Below, one piece after another: positions 23,334 to 25,051 of a DNA stretch of 25,051 bases (its first letter is position 1; the number at the start of each line of letters is the position of its first letter). Under the pieces are notes generated by a model. That model was not told where the DNA came from and ran no database searches. It saw only the letters and a program-made list of their open reading frames with translations. Made by a program: the position numbers and the translations under genes. Source of the DNA: Oscillospiraceae bacterium (GTDB taxonomy: Bacteria > Bacillota > Clostridia > Oscillospirales > Acutalibacteraceae); contig JAFLUK010000007.1 in NCBI GenBank assembly GCA_022508865.1, positions 1 through 25,051 of the forward strand. The letters are read 5' to 3'.

Positions 23334-24389
23334 ATGGATTATCAACAGGAATATGATTTTGAAAACAGAATAATGGATACTCACCAAATTCCGGAGGATA
23401 GCATAGAAGCAGAAACAGATAACCCGCTCCGACCTAAAACACTTGAAGATTATATTGGTCAGGATAAGGTTAAGGAAAATCTGAAAATCTATATAGAGGC
23501 TTCTATGCAAAGGGGCGAAGCCCTTGACCATGTGCTCCTCTACGGACCCCCCGGACTTGGCAAAACAACACTTTCCCAGATTATTGCAAATGAGCTTGGT
23601 GTTAATATTCGCATAACCTCCGGCCCTGCAATAGAAAAGCCCGGGGATTTGGCAGCGCTGCTTACCAATCTCAATCAGGGCGATGTGCTTTTTATTGACG
23701 AAATTCACCGTCTTAACCGCAGTGTAGAGGAAATTCTCTATCCTGCAATGGAGGACTTTGCAATTGATATTATAACCGGCAAGGGACAGATGGCGGCTTC
23801 TTATCATTTGCCGTTGCCAAAATTTACACTGGTTGGTGCCACTACAAGGGCAGGTCAGCTTACAGCACCTTTGAGAGATAGATTCGGTGTTGTGCTCAGG
23901 TTAGAACTTTATTCTCCTGAAGAATTATCAACTATTATCGAGCGTTCTGCCGGCATATTGGGCATTAGCATTGATAAGGACGGCGCTTTGGAGCTTGCTT
24001 CCCGTTCCAGGGGGACTCCAAGAATTGCAAACAGACTGCTTAAGCGTGTTCGTGACTTTGCGCAGGTGCTGAATAACGGCAATATTACCCTTGATATTGC
24101 AAGAACGGCTCTTGACAAAATGGAAATTGACGAGCTTGGACTTGACCAAAACGACAGAAGAATGTTGGAAGCTATGATTAAATTCTATAACGGCGGTCCT
24201 GTTGGTATTGAAACTTTGGCCGCAGCAATAGGAGAAGAGGCTGTTACTATTGAAGATGTGTACGAGCCCTACCTTATGCAGATAGGATTTTTACAAAGAA
24301 CACCAAGGGGCAGATGTGTCACCGCCGAAGGCTACAGACATCTTGGCTTTGATTTTGGCGGAAGTAACGGCCAGCCAACATTATTTTAA
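23334..24389 (+). CDS. ruvB: RuvB Holliday-junction branch-migration ATPase
   Basis: Hexameric AAA+ motor that drives branch migration with RuvA. The 351 residues show Walker A GPPGLGKT (71-78), Walker B VLFIDEIH (118-125), the sensor region GATTRAGQLTAPLRDRFG, and the C-terminal winged-helix domain that ends GYRHLGF. The N-terminal 25 residues before the conserved LRPKTLEDYIGQ form an acidic extension. The ribosome site for the ATG at 23334 is weak (AGGT); an internal Met at residue 14 is a possible alternative with no better site. A 28-base gap follows ruvA. Confidence 0.97.
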   Translation: MDYQQEYDFENRIMDTHQIPEDSIEAETDNPLRPKTLEDYIGQDKVKENLKIYIEASMQRGEALDHVLLYGPPGLGKTTLSQIIANELGVNIRITSGPAIEKPGDLAALLTNLNQGDVLFIDEIHRLNRSVEEILYPAMEDFAIDIITGKGQMAASYHLPLPKFTLVGATTRAGQLTAPLRDRFGVVLRLELYSPEELSTIIERSAGILGISIDKDGALELASRSRGTPRIANRLLKRVRDFAQVLNNGNITLDIARTALDKMEIDELGLDQNDRRMLEAMIKFYNGGPVGIETLAAAIGEEAVTIEDVYEPYLMQIGFLQRTPRGRCVTAEGYRHLGFDFGGSNGQPTLF

Positions 24390-24462
24390 AAAGAGAGAAA
24401 ACAAAACTAAAGAATTTTAAACTAGGATTTTTTGATGAAAAATATTTTTTAGGAGGATAACA

Positions 24463-25051
24463 ATGGGTAGACTTTTTGGTACAGATGGCGCAAGAGGAGT
24501 TGCAAACAAAGAACTTACAGTTGATTTGGCACTTTCAATCGGCAGAGCGGCAGCTGTTGTTTTAACAAATGAGGATGTGGCACATCCAACATTTGTAATC
24601 GGCAAAGATACAAGAATTTCAGGTGATATGTTGGAGGGTGCGCTGATAGCAGGACTTACTTCTGTTGGCGCAAATGTTATTATTCTGGGTGTAGTCCCAA
24701 CCCCTGCCGTTGCATTCCTGATAAAAAAATATAATGCAGATGCAGGAATTATGATTTCTGCTTCTCACAACCCGTTTGAATTTAACGGTATCAAGCTTTT
24801 CAACGAGGACGGCTTTAAGCTTCCCGATGAAATTGAGGAAAGAATAGAAAGTATTGTCCTTGATGATAACAATGAGTTTGAACTTTCCTACGGTGGAGAA
24901 ATCGGAAAGGTCAGATATGAAACAAGTGGCGCCGATTACTACATTGAGCACATTAAGTCAACTATTGAGGGTGACCTTTCCGGCATAGAAATAGCCATTG
25001 ACTGTTCCAACGGTGTATCTTCAAGAACAGCAGAAAAGCTGTTTACGGATT
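24463..25051 (+). CDS. glmM: phosphoglucosamine mutase, 3' end outside window
   Basis: Converts glucosamine-6-phosphate to glucosamine-1-phosphate on the way to UDP-GlcNAc and peptidoglycan. The first 196 residues are present and open to the window end. The protein begins MGRLFGTDGARGVAN, the GlmM-type N-terminus. The phosphoserine loop ISASHNPFEFNGIK has the active Ser at 101. The start of domain two (IAIDCSNGVSS) follows. About 250 residues should lie beyond the window. AGGAGG at 24451-24456 precedes the ATG at 24463. It lies 73 bases after ruvB with no terminator between them, so it may be partly cotranscribed with ruvCAB. Phosphoglucomutase and phosphomannomutase are less likely given the N-terminal motif. 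Confidence 0.95.
   Translation, partial: MGRLFGTDGARGVANKELTVDLALSIGRAAAVVLTNEDVAHPTFVIGKDTRISGDMLEGALIAGLTSVGANVIILGVVPTPAVAFLIKKYNADAGIMISASHNPFEFNGIKLFNEDGFKLPDEIEERIESIVLDDNNEFELSYGGEIGKVRYETSGADYYIEHIKSTIEGDLSGIEIAIDCSNGVSSRTAEKLFTD

Noticed and set aside
23286..23807. Minus-strand open frame of 173 codons opposite ruvB
   Set aside because: Antisense to the Walker A and B region of ruvB, and with no family resemblance.

Overview
The window looks like part of the chromosome of a low-GC, Gram-positive gut anaerobe of the Clostridia, most likely an amylolytic, Ruminococcus-type member of the Oscillospiraceae. The main reasons are two secreted type I pullulanases (one with a dockerin module and a starch-binding module, as in starch-degrading 'amylosome' systems of the Ruminococcus bromii kind), strong GGAGG ribosome sites, consensus SigA-type promoters, and ECF vitamin transporters under THF and FMN riboswitches. 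The assignment to a R. bromii-like organism is inference from domain content; no rRNA or marker search was possible. No tRNA, rRNA, CRISPR array, insertion sequence or phage gene was seen.

Layout. (1) 1-1114: the 3' part of enolase and its terminator. (2) 1231-7432: two tandem, closely related pullulanases. The first is tethered by a C-terminal membrane helix after three MucBP-like repeats. The second carries an internal dockerin flanked by MucBP-like repeats and ends in a CBM26-like domain. Together they would debranch starch at the cell surface and within a cohesin-bound complex. (3) 7466-9276, minus strand: two separate vitamin-uptake units, folT (THF riboswitch) and ribU (FMN riboswitch). 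Each has promoter, aptamer, intrinsic terminator and S-component gene in that order. (4) 9294-17847, minus strand: a seven-gene surface-glycan run reading yfhO, M20 dipeptidase, DUF975 membrane protein, GT2 glycosyltransferase, LicD-family transferase, tarI, tarJ. TarI and TarJ should make CDP-ribitol, and LicD-fold enzymes can transfer ribitol phosphate, so the group probably builds or decorates a ribitol-phosphate-bearing envelope polymer. An unusual 36-bp perfect palindrome covers the putative tarI promoter.

(5) 17946-20464, plus strand: yfbR 5'-deoxynucleotidase, an LCP-family enzyme that could attach the glycan to peptidoglycan, and a small membrane protein of unknown function. (6) 20522-22049: a divergent pair, a DUF2804 protein (minus) and a small lipoprotein (plus). 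(7) 22085-25051, plus strand: the ruvC-ruvA-ruvB Holliday-junction operon with its own promoter, then glmM (truncated by the window end), which supplies glucosamine-1-phosphate for the cell wall.

Nothing here is clearly a wholly new system. The points most worth following are the split anchoring of the twin pullulanases, the TarIJ-LicD combination without recognisable teichoic-acid polymerases in view, the operator-like palindrome at tarI, and the layered expression platform of the folT riboswitch.
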